This document shows, piece by piece, positions 1 to 9,613 of a DNA stretch of 64,000 nucleotides. Positions within the stretch are counted from its first letter, which is position 1. Every line of letters begins with the position of its first letter. The DNA is from Clostridiales bacterium (GTDB lineage: Bacteria; Bacillota; Clostridia; Peptostreptococcales; Acidaminobacteraceae), in NCBI GenBank assembly GCA_016342415.1, contig JAEIOD010000027.1:1-64000 (forward strand), written 5' to 3'. The notes below the pieces were generated by a model. It searched no databases. It was not told where the DNA came from and saw only the letters and a list, made by a program, of their open reading frames with translations. The position numbers were made by a program, and so were the translations under genes.

Positions 1-95
1 AGGCTACATAATATAAATTTCTTCATACTACATAACCATTAAATTATACAGTTATCTTAAGTTGGTGACATTGATCAACTGACAGTGTGTTCATT

Positions 96-539
96 TTAAA
101 CAACTGGAAAATCTCCATGATGCAATACATTTGTTATAACAGACATATATTTAGTATTGTCTTCAAATTTATCTTTATTTTTTCTCAATATAATATAAGT
201 AATCGCCATAAACAGCATACCCAGTAAAATGGCATAAATATCATATAATTCGAGATTCATCTTTTCAAAAATATATACACCTGAAAAAACACCTATTAAT
301 AATGCAATCAACGGTACTCCATATAAAAAGAAGGATGCCCTAAAGAAATTTACATTCTCCATACTGAGCTCTACTCGGTCTCCAACGATTGCATTTGCAT
401 GATTTATCGCTGTTACTTTTAAGTTCAAAGTTTTTTCATCAAAATGACAGGCTCCACAATTTTCACATGCAGTATTTCTACTGATATGAACATAGGCTTT
501 CTCATTTTCTACATCAACAACAACACCTGTTGCGTTCAT
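96..539 (-). CDS. RseC/MucC-family (SoxR-reducing system) membrane protein
   Basis: Short integral membrane protein of 147 residues. The N-terminal soluble part has three closely spaced cysteines (ACENCGAC, about residues 25-31), followed by a beta-rich segment of the kind seen in RseC/MucC proteins. Two transmembrane helices follow at about residues 67-90 and 98-116, and the tail is short. In the family the N-terminal cysteine cluster and two helices are typical; members are linked to redox maintenance (Rnf/SoxR reduction) or sigma-E control, but in Firmicutes the exact job is not settled. The start is supported by GGGGTGATTAA before ATG. It lies downstream of an acetyltransferase gene on the same strand, about 50 bp away, with no obvious functional link. 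Confidence 0.75.
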   Translation of the reverse strand: MNATGVVVDVENEKAYVHISRNTACENCGACHFDEKTLNLKVTAINHANAIVGDRVELSMENVNFFRASFFLYGVPLIALLIGVFSGVYIFEKMNLELYDIYAILLGMLFMAITYIILRKNKDKFEDNTKYMSVITNVLHHGDFPVV

Positions 540-589
540 TTAATCACCCCATTCTTCACTACTATAACGCAGTTTTTATAAAAAGTAAA

Positions 590-1066
590 CTATAAAACTT
601 TGTGAAAAATCAGATCATCTATATAGCCCCCCACAGAGGGTTCATATTGATGCATTAAAATACGTCCACCTTCTTCAAATCCGCACTTTTTTATGGTTGC
701 TATTGATGCCTTATTCCACGAGTAAATCTTTGTTCTCGCAATTAAAACACCATATGTCTTTACATCTGCTAAACCATAATTCGTCAGATCCGTTGCCAGG
801 TTCTTATTCCTATACTCTTTTTTTACAGCACAAGCTACATAAACACTATGATCTTTATTATCTTGTCCTCTAAGTGCTCTAAACATTGCAGTAACCACAT
901 CATCGTCAACTGCTATATATAAGAATACATTTTCATCTTTTAAATACGATTCAATTTTTTCTTGTGAATCAAAAGTAGTAAAACTCATTTTTGCATCTTG
1001 TTCTCGAAGTTCCAGACAGAATATCAAGATACGATTCACATCAGATACTTCAGCTTTTTTAAACAT
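590..1066 (-). CDS. GNAT-family N-acetyltransferase
   Basis: A 158-residue protein with the GNAT fold pattern: an N-terminal beta-alpha unit, then central strands with VYVACAVKKEYRNKNLATDL (about residues 75-94). There the R-x-x-N-L-A segment sits where family members bind the acetyl-CoA pyrophosphate. A C-terminal strand carries an N-x-A-S-x-x-x-x-x-K-C-G-F motif, typical of acetyltransferases. The acceptor substrate cannot be read from the sequence. The start follows TTGGAGGTTAA. A terminator for the upstream gene lies only 10-36 bp before the start codon, so this gene is probably transcribed from a promoter within or beyond that hairpin, or by read-through. Confidence 0.8.
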   Translation of the reverse strand: MFKKAEVSDVNRILIFCLELREQDAKMSFTTFDSQEKIESYLKDENVFLYIAVDDDVVTAMFRALRGQDNKDHSVYVACAVKKEYRNKNLATDLTNYGLADVKTYGVLIARTKIYSWNKASIATIKKCGFEEGGRILMHQYEPSVGGYIDDLIFHKVL

Positions 1067-1075
1067 TTAACCTCC

Positions 1076-1102
1076 AAAAAATTACAGTGCAAGCACTGTA
1101 AT
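1076..1102 (-). terminator. Intrinsic terminator after the unknown helical protein gene
   Basis: Perfect hairpin ATTACAGTGC-TT-GCACTGTAAT followed on the minus strand by TTTTTT. It lies just after the stop of the gene at 1114-1968 and just before the acetyltransferase ribosome binding site. Confidence 0.85.
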
Positions 1103-1113
1103 TTCATTGTATG

Positions 1114-1968
1114 CTATTTCTCGATTTCCTGTAACTGTTGACTAATCTCATTATCAATTTCTTCTTTGCGTTTATCAAATCGTGAGTACTTACCAATAAT
1201 TGAATTAAATAAATAATGAGTCGAAAGAATACTTCTCTCTGTGAGTAAAGCATAAGCACCAGCAGCTAACAACCTGCTTCTTCTATTATCCTTAAACATA
1301 AATTCCTCGTTTAAATATTCAAGTACTTCTTCAGACTTTGAATCAAGCATATTGAAATAGAATATCAATTCATTGTTCATGTACTTATTGTTAATCACAT
1401 TGGTTACATAATCCAGACCTTTTTCGTGTCTGATTTTTAGTAAAGCCAACAAATCATATTTCAACTTTCTAATATCACCTTCAAATGGCTTGTACTTAAT
1501 AGTAGAATCCAGTTTAAAACTTGATGTATCCAAGTCATCTGCATTAGCAGTAGTATGTAGGTTCTCAATTAAGAATTCAGAGCCTAACAAGTTTAACAGG
1601 AAATGATATATCGCATCTGGATCAAATTGCTTCTCTATCATTAACAATCCCATACCTGTAATTGTTATCTGAGCATAGTACACATCGCTGGTTTCAAAGT
1701 TTTTCGCATAGTTAATGATAATCTCTTTTACTAAATCATAATCCCCTAAGTTAACTAATAACATAGCAAACAAATTGTAAGTTTTATTAATGGTATAATT
1801 AGGAGAATGCTCTAACTGTTTGATACCTTCTTTACAAGCATATTCTGCTTCAGTATAAAGTAATTTAACATACTCATACAGTTTGAATTTTTCAGTCACT
1901 GGTAAATTTCTAATTCGATCAAGTTCTATATGATCTATGATGTTTTGTAGTGCTTCATTTTTTTTCAT
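1114..1968 (-). CDS. Hypothetical protein, all-helical, cytoplasmic
   Basis: I do not recognise this 284-residue protein. It has no signal peptide or membrane helix and is rich in Leu, Ile, Glu, Lys and Tyr with regularly spaced helices, which suggests an all-alpha repeat-type fold (TPR-like is possible, but no consensus repeat is visible). It contains no cysteine cluster or nucleotide-binding motif. The reading frame is open throughout, and the start is well set by AGGAGTGTATAT before ATG. It is probably a single-gene transcript: a terminator lies directly downstream, and the upstream chemoreceptor gene also ends in a terminator. Confidence 0.7.
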   Translation of the reverse strand: MKKNEALQNIIDHIELDRIRNLPVTEKFKLYEYVKLLYTEAEYACKEGIKQLEHSPNYTINKTYNLFAMLLVNLGDYDLVKEIIINYAKNFETSDVYYAQITITGMGLLMIEKQFDPDAIYHFLLNLLGSEFLIENLHTTANADDLDTSSFKLDSTIKYKPFEGDIRKLKYDLLALLKIRHEKGLDYVTNVINNKYMNNELIFYFNMLDSKSEEVLEYLNEEFMFKDNRRSRLLAAGAYALLTERSILSTHYLFNSIIGKYSRFDKRKEEIDNEISQQLQEIEK

Positions 1969-2048
1969 ATATACACTCCTTTGTTACAACTATATTATGT
2001 GTTAATTCTATTATACCCACAAAATCATTAAAGTAAAAGAAAACAAAA

Positions 2049-2078
2049 AAAAGGATGATACTTTTGTATCATCCTCTA
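2049..2078 (-). terminator. Intrinsic terminator of the chemoreceptor gene
   Basis: Hairpin GGATGATAC-AAAA-GTATCATCC followed by TTTTTTTTG on the minus strand, 25 bp after the chemoreceptor stop codon. Confidence 0.9.
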
Positions 2079-2102
2079 AATATACATTTTCCAAACTGAT
2101 AA

Positions 2103-4133
2103 TTAATCTAATTTAAATCTGTCCAATTCTGTTTTTAAGTGAACAGAGATTTCGTTTAAAGTCTCAGCTGCTCTAGCGACTTCATCAACAGCTACAGTTT
2201 GCTGTTGCATTGTTGCAGTAACTTCTTCTGATGATGCAGCTGTTTCTTCTGAAACAGCTGAAATATTATCAATTGAAGATACAATTGCATTTTTATCTTC
2301 CTCAAGATCATTTACCGATGAACTGATTACATCAATATTATTTGATATCTGATCTACAGAAGTCGATATTGTACTAAAGGCACCATCTACCATCTCAACT
2401 GCTTTCGATTGTTCCTGAGCAATATTCTTCAATTCTTCCATGCTCTTAACTGTTTGATTTGAATCTGTTTGAATATTGATAACAATATCTCTTATCTCTT
2501 CAGCAGATTGTGATGATCCTTCAGCCAATTTTCTAATTTCATCTGCAACAACTGCAAAACCTCTACCATGTTCTCCGGCTCTTGCAGCTTCAATAGAAGC
2601 ATTTAAGGCTAGTAAATTAGTTTGTTCTGCAATAGAACTGATTGCGTCCAATATCGAAGAAATAGATTGTGTTTTATTATTCAATTCATTAATAATGGCT
2701 TCAATATCTGAATTTGCCTTATCGCTTGATTCTGTTTTCTCTCTTAAGTCATTGATTGCTTTAACACCTGCAAGATTTGCATCAATCACTTCTTTTGTAG
2801 AAGTTAATAAGACTTCTGTATTGATACTAAGTTCTTGGAACTTCGCAGATAATTCTCTTGCCACAACAGCACCTGCTTCAGCATCACCAGCTTGATCAGA
2901 AGCTCCTTGTGCAATTTCCTCAACAGTTCTAGCGACTTCCTCGGAAGAGGCACTCGTTTCTTCAGCTGTTGCAGCTAAATTTTGAGCAGACACAGTTAAT
3001 TCATCCGATACAGCTTGAACATTTTTCAAAAGTCCTTTTATACCTTCAACGGTTTCAGTGAATGTTTTACCAATCGCACCGATCTCATCGTTAGTTTTTA
3101 CATGAATGGTTGCTGTCAAGTCACCGTTCTTGATTTTCTCCATTCCTTCCATTACAATTTTAGTACCTTTTGAAATGGTTCTTGCAAATATAAAGGCAAT
3201 CAGTCCACTAAGGATTAATGCAATCACATTCACTATAAGAATGTTAATAGAAATCTTAGAACTTTGTTTTTTGAACTCACTGGTCTCCATTGTAGCAAGA
3301 ATATGTAGACCCGTTAACTCAGAAGTTTCGTATACTGCAAATTTATTATCACCTTTATATTCATAATCCACAGGATCATGATTACCAGTTTCAATAGATG
3401 TAATAATCTCAGGTACAGGTACACCTTTACCAACAATACTTGAATCAGGATGAGTTAAAGTTATTAGGTTTTGATCTATAAGAGTAGGATATCCCGACTC
3501 TCCAATTTTTATTTCATTTAACACTTCAGAAATATAGTCCAGTTGAACATCAATTCCAACTATACCATATAATCTAGAACCGTCTGTATTATAGACAGCT
3601 TGAGAAACCCTCATATAATAAGTGCCATCTTCGTTTTGTACTGGCCCAGTCCATAATACACCATCAGATTCGACTGTTCTATCAAAAATTTCTAATTTTG
3701 AATAATCAACCGATTCATCCATTTCTACAAAAGGCACTGTATCAATCGCACCAGCTTTACTGATATAGTAGATAGCTGTGATATCCACATTTGTATTGTA
3801 TATCGTTTCCATAGATTCTATCAATCGTTCTTTAAACATGGCATTTGCAGATGCTTTTCTTACATTAGGATCCGCTGCATATATATGAAGGATGCTTTCA
3901 TATTTTTCAAAAAACATATCTACAATTTGAGTTGTTTCAATAATCAACTCTTGTGTACTATCTTTAAAGTTTGTTTCAATGATATCCGCGGCTTGATTGC
4001 TTGCAGAAAATCCAACATAAGTTAATGCAAGAAAAATAACCAGACAAAATATGATGACCAATTTCGCACCAATTTTTATCATTTTCTTTTCCTTTTTAAC
4101 TTTTTTAGAACCCTTCGGTGTACCTTTTACCAT
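2103..4133 (-). CDS. Methyl-accepting chemotaxis protein with dCache sensor
   Basis: Transmembrane chemoreceptor of 676 residues. A lysine-rich cytoplasmic N-terminus is followed by a transmembrane helix (about 19-42) and an extracellular double-Cache-like sensor of about 240 residues; segments such as [20 protein letters not shown] and a [12 protein letters not shown] strand are typical of the dCache_1 family. A second membrane helix (about 297-317) leads into a HAMP domain and the long coiled-coil signalling domain. The conserved hairpin tip, with [19 protein letters not shown] and a [16 protein letters not shown] segment, is intact, so it should couple to CheA/CheW. Cache receptors usually sense small ligands such as amino acids or organic acids; the ligand is unknown here. 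It lies 16 bp after the RNA helicase gene, so the two may be cotranscribed. Its own RBS is AGGAGG. Confidence 0.93.
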   Translation of the reverse strand: MVKGTPKGSKKVKKEKKMIKIGAKLVIIFCLVIFLALTYVGFSASNQAADIIETNFKDSTQELIIETTQIVDMFFEKYESILHIYAADPNVRKASANAMFKERLIESMETIYNTNVDITAIYYISKAGAIDTVPFVEMDESVDYSKLEIFDRTVESDGVLWTGPVQNEDGTYYMRVSQAVYNTDGSRLYGIVGIDVQLDYISEVLNEIKIGESGYPTLIDQNLITLTHPDSSIVGKGVPVPEIITSIETGNHDPVDYEYKGDNKFAVYETSELTGLHILATMETSEFKKQSSKISINILIVNVIALILSGLIAFIFARTISKGTKIVMEGMEKIKNGDLTATIHVKTNDEIGAIGKTFTETVEGIKGLLKNVQAVSDELTVSAQNLAATAEETSASSEEVARTVEEIAQGASDQAGDAEAGAVVARELSAKFQELSINTEVLLTSTKEVIDANLAGVKAINDLREKTESSDKANSDIEAIINELNNKTQSISSILDAISSIAEQTNLLALNASIEAARAGEHGRGFAVVADEIRKLAEGSSQSAEEIRDIVINIQTDSNQTVKSMEELKNIAQEQSKAVEMVDGAFSTISTSVDQISNNIDVISSSVNDLEEDKNAIVSSIDNISAVSEETAASSEEVTATMQQQTVAVDEVARAAETLNEISVHLKTELDRFKLD

Positions 4134-4149
4134 AATGCCTCCTGTAAGT

Positions 4150-5568
4150 CTAACGTTTCCACTTAGGTGTTATTTTTTGAATACGATACGATTTTCCTTT
4201 TAGCTTCAGTCTTCTTAACGAAGTCATGACCTGATCTGCTAAGTTCCTGTTAATTTCAACGGTTGTATAGTCATGATGCATAACTATTTTACCTAAATCT
4301 GCATTGGTTACACCAGGAATTCTCGTAATCGTATGCATGAAGTCACCAGCTTTTAAATGTGATTGTCTGCCTGCATAAATTTTAATTTGCTCATATTTCA
4401 TCGTCTTATCAGCCTTGAAGCGTGTTTTCTTTGTATTTTCAACACCAGCTGGTTTCAACCTTTTTTTAGGTCCTTTTCTTTCAATTGTATAACCCAGGAA
4501 GTCATGAAGTTCATCCATCTTTTCAGATTCTTTATAAGAACATAAATTAATCGCAATACCAGTTTCGTTTACACGTCCTGTACGTCCGATTCTATGAACG
4601 TAACTTTCAAATTCAAATGGCAAATTGAAATTAATAACATGTGATAGATTACGTACATGTAATCCACGACTCGCTAAATCTGTAGCGATTAAGTATTTCA
4701 ATTCACCTCTTTTGAACCTTGAAATCATCTTCATTCTTTGTTCTTGTTCCATACCACCATGAAGCATGCCAGTTTCGTCATTCCACTTGCACATTACTGA
4801 GTATATACTTTGAACTTTATTTTGAGTATTTGCAAAAATAATTGCACGAGTTGGTTTTTCATAATCCAACATACGTTTTAAGAAATCCAATTTCTTGTGT
4901 TCTTCTATTTCATAATAAATTTGATCAATTTTCTTATGAATATCAACTTCAGATTCAATATCCACTTTAACAGGATCATTCATATCATCCATGATAATAT
5001 GTTCAATACGAGCTTGCATCGTAGCTGAGAACAATAATGTATTACGCTTTTTAGGCAATACTGCCAAAATATCATGTAATTGCTCTTCAAATCCAAGATT
5101 TAATAGTTCATCTGCTTCATCTAATACAAGATATTTCAAATCATCAACTCTTAAGAATTTTCTCTCAACCAAGTCTTTTAATCGCCCCGGTGTTGCAACT
5201 ACAATATGAGGGTATCTCTTTAAGGCATCACGGTGATCTTTTATCAAAGTCTTACCAAATGCTACTAAAGTTTTAATCCCTCTATAACGTCCAATGTTAT
5301 TGATATCCTCGGCAATTTGTAATGCCAACTCTCGTGTTGGTGCTATTACAATAGCTTGAGGATATTTTTCTTCTACTTCAATGCTTTCACAAATTGGAAT
5401 AGCAAATGCAGCTGTTTTACCTGAGCCTGTTTGAGATTTAACAACAACATCTTTACCATCTAATATTAATGGAAGTACTATTTTCTGAACTTCTAACGGT
5501 TCTTTAAAACCAAGTTCAGATAAGGCTCTTTTTATATCATTTTTTAATGCATATTCTTTAAATTTCAT
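4150..5568 (-). CDS. dbpA: DEAD-box RNA helicase, DbpA/YxiN type
   Basis: ATP-dependent RNA helicase of 472 residues. The N-terminal RecA domain shows the Q motif ([15 protein letters not shown]), Walker A (SQTGSGKT, about 44-51), the DEAD box (VLDEADELL) and SAT. The second domain has the HRIGRTGR motif. The C-terminal part, from about residue 400, resembles the DbpA RNA-binding domain ([17 protein letters not shown] onward), which in E. coli DbpA and B. subtilis YxiN recognises hairpin 92 of 23S rRNA; a role in large-subunit assembly is therefore inferred. Start: GAGGTGACAAA before ATG. About 180 bp of AT-rich intergenic DNA separates it from the terminator of the cobalamin operon; I see no further gene there. 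Confidence 0.9.
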   Translation of the reverse strand: MKFKEYALKNDIKRALSELGFKEPLEVQKIVLPLILDGKDVVVKSQTGSGKTAAFAIPICESIEVEEKYPQAIVIAPTRELALQIAEDINNIGRYRGIKTLVAFGKTLIKDHRDALKRYPHIVVATPGRLKDLVERKFLRVDDLKYLVLDEADELLNLGFEEQLHDILAVLPKKRNTLLFSATMQARIEHIIMDDMNDPVKVDIESEVDIHKKIDQIYYEIEEHKKLDFLKRMLDYEKPTRAIIFANTQNKVQSIYSVMCKWNDETGMLHGGMEQEQRMKMISRFKRGELKYLIATDLASRGLHVRNLSHVINFNLPFEFESYVHRIGRTGRVNETGIAINLCSYKESEKMDELHDFLGYTIERKGPKKRLKPAGVENTKKTRFKADKTMKYEQIKIYAGRQSHLKAGDFMHTITRIPGVTNADLGKIVMHHDYTTVEINRNLADQVMTSLRRLKLKGKSYRIQKITPKWKR

Positions 5569-5752
5569 TTTGTCACCTCACCTTTTCTATACCCCCAAAA
5601 TTACACAATAACGATTATAAACCAATTGATTCAGAAAAAATAGGTCATTTGTCATCATTTGCTAGGAGCTAATCGACAGAACTCCCTATTCTATCACATT
5701 CCTTTTGAAAATAATACATTTTATTAAAAATTGTTTGAAATATCTAGACAAC

Positions 5753-5775
5753 AAAAAACCAATCCCCAGGATTGG
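5753..5775 (-). terminator. Terminator of the 16-kb cobalamin operon
   Basis: Hairpin CCAATCC-TGG-GGATTGG followed by TTTTTTG on the minus strand. It begins immediately after the stop codon of the ABC-2 permease and marks the 3' end of the cobalamin operon. Confidence 0.9.
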
Positions 5776-6507
5776 TCAATCTTTGATCTCTTCATAACAT
5801 ATTCTTATACTAAATATTAACAATAATACCATGTATACTAGTGAAATCAACAAAGAAAATCCATCAATCCCATAACCGAAGAAAAGTCTTCTCATCAAAC
5901 GTGTGGTATGAGTCAAAGGCAACCATTCGATAACAGCTTTAAAATACCATGGTAACCCTCCTACAGAATAAAACGTCCCGCATAAGAATGTCATTGGTGT
6001 AATAATCATATTGGTAAACCTATTTAAGTCATAATGTGTATCGATGACCATTGCAGAAATAAACCCGATGGATGCAAATATGACAGCATTGATAAACATC
6101 ACAACAAACAACATAATGGACCAACTCATACTATTGGTAATTGAACCAATTGCAATCGTAAACAATCCTGCATAAAACCCTCTTAAGGCACCTGCTAGTA
6201 TATACCCTAAAGCAAAATGAGACATTCTTGTCGGTGAGTATATATAACATTCTAAGCTTTTTTCATGTAATCTCGTGATACTGATGCGCATCGAAACAGC
6301 TGCATAACTGTTTCGTGTTGTTGCCATTGCCAATAAACCCGGAAGAATAAAAAACAAATACGACTTCCCTTCAACAACAACGCCTGATAGACCTATTCCA
6401 AATGTAATCAGATATAATAACGGACTAATCATCTGTGAAAATGTTATTTTTAAAAACCTATGTTTAAAAAAAGTATATTCTCGCCATAAGATTGTTAAGA
6501 CTTCCAT
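5776..6507 (-). CDS. ABC-2 type transporter permease
   Basis: Membrane subunit of an ABC-2 (DrrB-like) exporter, 243 residues with about six transmembrane helices. It starts with a short amphipathic cytoplasmic segment (WREYTFFKHRFLK) and keeps the family's conserved central region around FALGYILAGALRGFYAG. It overlaps the ATPase gene upstream by 13 bp and is the last gene of the cobalamin operon, followed at once by a terminator. ABC-2 systems mostly export lipids, drugs, polysaccharides or haem-like compounds; the cargo is unknown. Its place behind the corrinoid uptake genes suggests a substrate linked to tetrapyrrole or metal handling, but this is context only. Confidence 0.85.
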   Translation of the reverse strand: MEVLTILWREYTFFKHRFLKITFSQMISPLLYLITFGIGLSGVVVEGKSYLFFILPGLLAMATTRNSYAAVSMRISITRLHEKSLECYIYSPTRMSHFALGYILAGALRGFYAGLFTIAIGSITNSMSWSIMLFVVMFINAVIFASIGFISAMVIDTHYDLNRFTNMIITPMTFLCGTFYSVGGLPWYFKAVIEWLPLTHTTRLMRRLFFGYGIDGFSLLISLVYMVLLLIFSIRICYEEIKD

Positions 6508-7331
6508 ACGTGCACCTGCTCATTCGTATAATGGTAAAATACATCTTCTAACGATGTTTGTGAAATTGTATATAGACATTTTAGTTTAGTACTCGCATGA
6601 TTGGCTTCTTCAAGTGTATTAAAAAATGTCATATCAGTATCACTTTCAATTTTAAACCTACCCAGTTCTTCTATTAAAGCATCAGCAGTATTTTCTTTAA
6701 ATACTCTCCCATGATTTACAAGCATGACATAATCACATAATTGTTCTGCTTCTTCAATATAATGCGTGGTTAGGATGATGGTTTTACCTTCAGAATGAAA
6801 TTTTTTCAGAAAACGCCATATTTCTTTTCTTGCATGTACATCAATACCTACGGTCGGCTCATCCAAAAAAATAAACTCGGGATCATGAACCAACGCTTTT
6901 GCAATCATCAATTTTCTTTTCATGCCACCAGAGAGATTCTTAGACACTCTGTTTTTTACATCATTAAGTCCAAGCAATGTTAAAAGTTCATCTGTTCGTT
7001 CAAGAATGTCTTTTCTTTTCATATGATACAGTTTACCTGAAAAAATCATGTTTTCTTCTACAGTCAATTCTTTATCCAAATTAATGTGTTGGCTGACCAC
7101 ACCAATTTTTTTCTTGATTTCAATTTGACCTTTGCCCATAATCTGACCGTCATATCTAATTTGACCTTCTGTTGGATCCAATAAGCCAATCATCATTTTA
7201 ATGGTTGTTGTTTTACCAGCCCCATTAGGACCTAAAAGTCCAAGAAACATCCCTTCTTTAACTTGAAAAGATAAACCGTCAACTGCTTTAACAGTATCAA
7301 AATACTTATTCACATTTTGAATGTCTATCAT
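6495..7331 (-). CDS. ABC-2 type transporter ATP-binding protein
   Basis: Nucleotide-binding subunit that partners the downstream ABC-2 permease; 278 residues from the chosen start. Walker A is GPNGAGKTTT (about residue 34), the signature is LSGGMKRKL, and Walker B is FIFLDEPTVGID with the following switch histidine in LTTHYIEEAE. A C-terminal extension of about 60 residues ends in an SLEDVFYHYT motif, as in the DrrA/CcmA-like exporters. I chose the ATG at 7331 because it overlaps the stop of the upstream binding-protein gene (ATGA), which fits translational coupling; a longer frame from 7361 has no ribosome binding site. Confidence 0.88.
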   Translation of the reverse strand: MIDIQNVNKYFDTVKAVDGLSFQVKEGMFLGLLGPNGAGKTTTIKMMIGLLDPTEGQIRYDGQIMGKGQIEIKKKIGVVSQHINLDKELTVEENMIFSGKLYHMKRKDILERTDELLTLLGLNDVKNRVSKNLSGGMKRKLMIAKALVHDPEFIFLDEPTVGIDVHARKEIWRFLKKFHSEGKTIILTTHYIEEAEQLCDYVMLVNHGRVFKENTADALIEELGRFKIESDTDMTFFNTLEEANHASTKLKCLYTISQTSLEDVFYHYTNEQVHVWKS

Positions 7332-8755
7332 AACCCAAGACCACTTTTTAATACGTCCCAAGTCAAGGGTTCAGAAGGATTGAAACACCCCTCTTCTAAA
7401 GACATCAAATCATGAAATACAACGGTTTCCACAATTCTGTTATTAAAAATATCATCACAATCTTTTATTACTGTACTTTCATTTTTAAAGTCATTAATCA
7501 GATATATAATAAGAGCGAATTCTTCTCTAGTAACAGGTTGTTCTGGATAAAAGTAGTTTTTTTCTTCAATGATAAAACTCTTGAAATAACCTCTTTTCAT
7601 TGCCGTTTCTATATAATCAAAATAGTCATGATCTACAGTTACATCTACAAAATCACCATAATAGTGTCCTTTATCCAAGTCATTATAATATGAAGTTGTT
7701 GGTACAAAAATCATTGTGTTTAAGTATTTTACCATGACTTCTGACAATTCCTGTCTGGTGACAATACCTTCTTTAATTTCAATCTCACAATATTTTTCTG
7801 GATAAAAAGCACGTTGTAATGCTTTAACACCTTTAATAAATCTAAATGTAGGACTTGAAATTATCTTTTGATTGATTTCATAAACTCTATCATTTTTAAC
7901 TGCTTTTATAACATCAAAACCTGGTCTTATTGAAATTGAATGTGTATTACCACCTGCACCCATAACACCACGTTGTGTCACATAAACATCAATATCATCT
8001 GCTTTTTCAATAATATTTTCAGTTCCGTATATTGCGATAGAGCTGCCCTCTTCTACAGGCACAGCATCACTTGCTATATTACGACCGCCTGCCAAGTCAA
8101 TCGCATAAGCCGCCATTGACGCTTCTGTCACAGTTTTATATTCTCTATCTGAAGACTCAAAATAAACACCCACTTGATTTTCTGTTGATATGATTTCATG
8201 ACTGATTGCTTGCAATTCAAAATGAAACTCTGATAATAATCTTTCAGCAGTTGTTTCTTTTCCTGTTATCATACCTAACTTAGTGATATACTCATCAAAC
8301 TCATCAAAGCTATCAGGGTACAACGAAACGACTGTAATACCAGTTCTTCTTAGACTTTTTACAAAATCGGGGCTATGTCTTTCTATAAATGGCCTGATCA
8401 AAACGACATCAGGTCGCGACGCAATCACTTTTTCAGGATCCGACTTATAATCATATACTTCTTTAGATAACGCTTCATAAGGATAAATATCAGATGATCC
8501 AACACCAATTATTTCTCTATCCAAGCCAAGTGCAAATAAATTTTCAGTATGAGCTGAGTACAGTGAAATAATCGTATCCGCCGGTTTTTCCATGCGGATA
8601 CGATAGCCTGAATCATCTGTAAAATCAATTGTAATATCATCATTGGGTGTCGGTATATGGTTAAAGCCTTTTTCTATCCAAGGTCTAGCGATAAATAAGG
8701 TTAATAACACTACCACACAGATTGAAAGATACGTTTTAATTTTTAGTTTTGACAA
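7328..8755 (-). CDS. ABC transporter substrate-binding protein with C-terminal S-layer homology repeats
   Basis: A 475-residue extracytoplasmic protein. It has an N-terminal signal or membrane anchor (about residues 8-24) without a lipobox cysteine. Residues about 50-325 are a BtuF/FepB-like periplasmic-binding domain (TroA fold): PADTIISLYSAHTENLFALG, then a DPEKVIASRPDVVL segment typical of the family. The last 150 residues hold two S-layer-homology-like units (VTRQELSEVMVKYLN; QPVTREEFALIIYLIND), so the protein is probably held to the cell wall rather than by a lipid. It directly follows cbiK with no gap and starts at TTG with GAGGGAG eight bases upstream. It may serve the second BtuCD pair, which lacks its own binding protein. 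Ligand (corrinoid, haem or other metal-tetrapyrrole) is inferred from context. Confidence 0.82.
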   Translation of the reverse strand: MSKLKIKTYLSICVVVLLTLFIARPWIEKGFNHIPTPNDDITIDFTDDSGYRIRMEKPADTIISLYSAHTENLFALGLDREIIGVGSSDIYPYEALSKEVYDYKSDPEKVIASRPDVVLIRPFIERHSPDFVKSLRRTGITVVSLYPDSFDEFDEYITKLGMITGKETTAERLLSEFHFELQAISHEIISTENQVGVYFESSDREYKTVTEASMAAYAIDLAGGRNIASDAVPVEEGSSIAIYGTENIIEKADDIDVYVTQRGVMGAGGNTHSISIRPGFDVIKAVKNDRVYEINQKIISSPTFRFIKGVKALQRAFYPEKYCEIEIKEGIVTRQELSEVMVKYLNTMIFVPTTSYYNDLDKGHYYGDFVDVTVDHDYFDYIETAMKRGYFKSFIIEEKNYFYPEQPVTREEFALIIYLINDFKNESTVIKDCDDIFNNRIVETVVFHDLMSLEEGCFNPSEPLTWDVLKSGLGL

Positions 8756-9613
8756 TTAGTTTTCTCCCTCTATTGCTGCTTCTGCATGGTCCATAAAAAT
8801 CTCTCTAATACCTTTATTTTCACCCATACCATGCATGTATACTTCTACTTCATAACCACTCTGTTTTAATATGGTTTTCCATGAATCCTCTTCATCACCA
8901 CCCATATCATTTTCAGCATGGTCTCCTGCAACAATCATGAGAGGCATCAAAATCACTTTCTCAATTTTATTTTTTTCTAACTTTGACATAACATTTTCAA
9001 GTGTTGGAAAGCCTTCTACAGTTCCAACAAATACATTGTTATATCCAGCTGCTTCAAATGCATATTCCAAAGCTGCATATACCGCATTTGCTTCATGATG
9101 TGTACCATGACCCATAAACACGATAGCTTCTTGATCGTCTCTTTCAGGAAAATTAGTCGCCAGTGATTCGATGACTTTATTATAGTCTTCATGAGATGTT
9201 AAAAGAGCTTTACCAACTTTTATATCATTAAACTCATTTTTGTATTCATCCACAATTGCCACCATATCGTCGTACTCTGCACCATTCATCACATGAAGGG
9301 ATTGAATAACAACCGTACCATAGTTATCTTTTTTTAGTGCTTCTAATGCCTCTTTTACATTATTCACTTTTATATCATCTCGTTCCTCTAAAATATCAAT
9401 AATAGTTTGGGCAGTAAATGCTCTATATACATCGAAACTTGAAAACTTCTCCTCGAAAGCTATTTGTGTTTCATCCAAAGTTTTCTCACGAGTGTCTTGA
9501 TAACTTGTACCAAAGCTAACAACCAATAATGCCCGTTTATTAGAATCCGGACTACAACTTACAGTGCCTACTAAAATCAGACTAACCAATACCAAAATTA
9601 TCATTTTTTTCAT
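8756..9613 (-). CDS. cbiK: CbiK-type sirohydrochlorin cobaltochelatase, predicted lipoprotein
   Basis: Class II chelatase of 285 residues that in its family inserts Co2+ into sirohydrochlorin (or its oxidised precursor) as the first committed step of the anaerobic B12 pathway. The family N-terminus (ALLVVSFGTSYQDTREKT) and both metal-site histidine regions (VFMGHGTHHEANAVY and VAGDHAENDMGGDE) are present. Unusually for a biosynthetic enzyme, it has a signal sequence ending VGTVSC (Cys20), which predicts an extracytoplasmic lipoprotein. Start: the ATG at 9613 with AGAGGTG six bases upstream; a GTG at 9622 is too close to that site. It overlaps the upstream ATPase gene by 32 bp. Periplasmic CbiK forms are known in Desulfovibrio, where a haem or iron role was proposed. 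Confidence 0.88.
   Translation of the reverse strand: MKKMIILVLVSLILVGTVSCSPDSNKRALLVVSFGTSYQDTREKTLDETQIAFEEKFSSFDVYRAFTAQTIIDILEERDDIKVNNVKEALEALKKDNYGTVVIQSLHVMNGAEYDDMVAIVDEYKNEFNDIKVGKALLTSHEDYNKVIESLATNFPERDDQEAIVFMGHGTHHEANAVYAALEYAFEAAGYNNVFVGTVEGFPTLENVMSKLEKNKIEKVILMPLMIVAGDHAENDMGGDEEDSWKTILKQSGYEVEVYMHGMGENKGIREIFMDHAEAAIEGEN

Noticed and set aside
2476-2895. Plus-strand frame of 139 codons opposite the chemoreceptor
   Set aside because: Shadow of the coiled-coil coding strand; no RBS and low-complexity composition.
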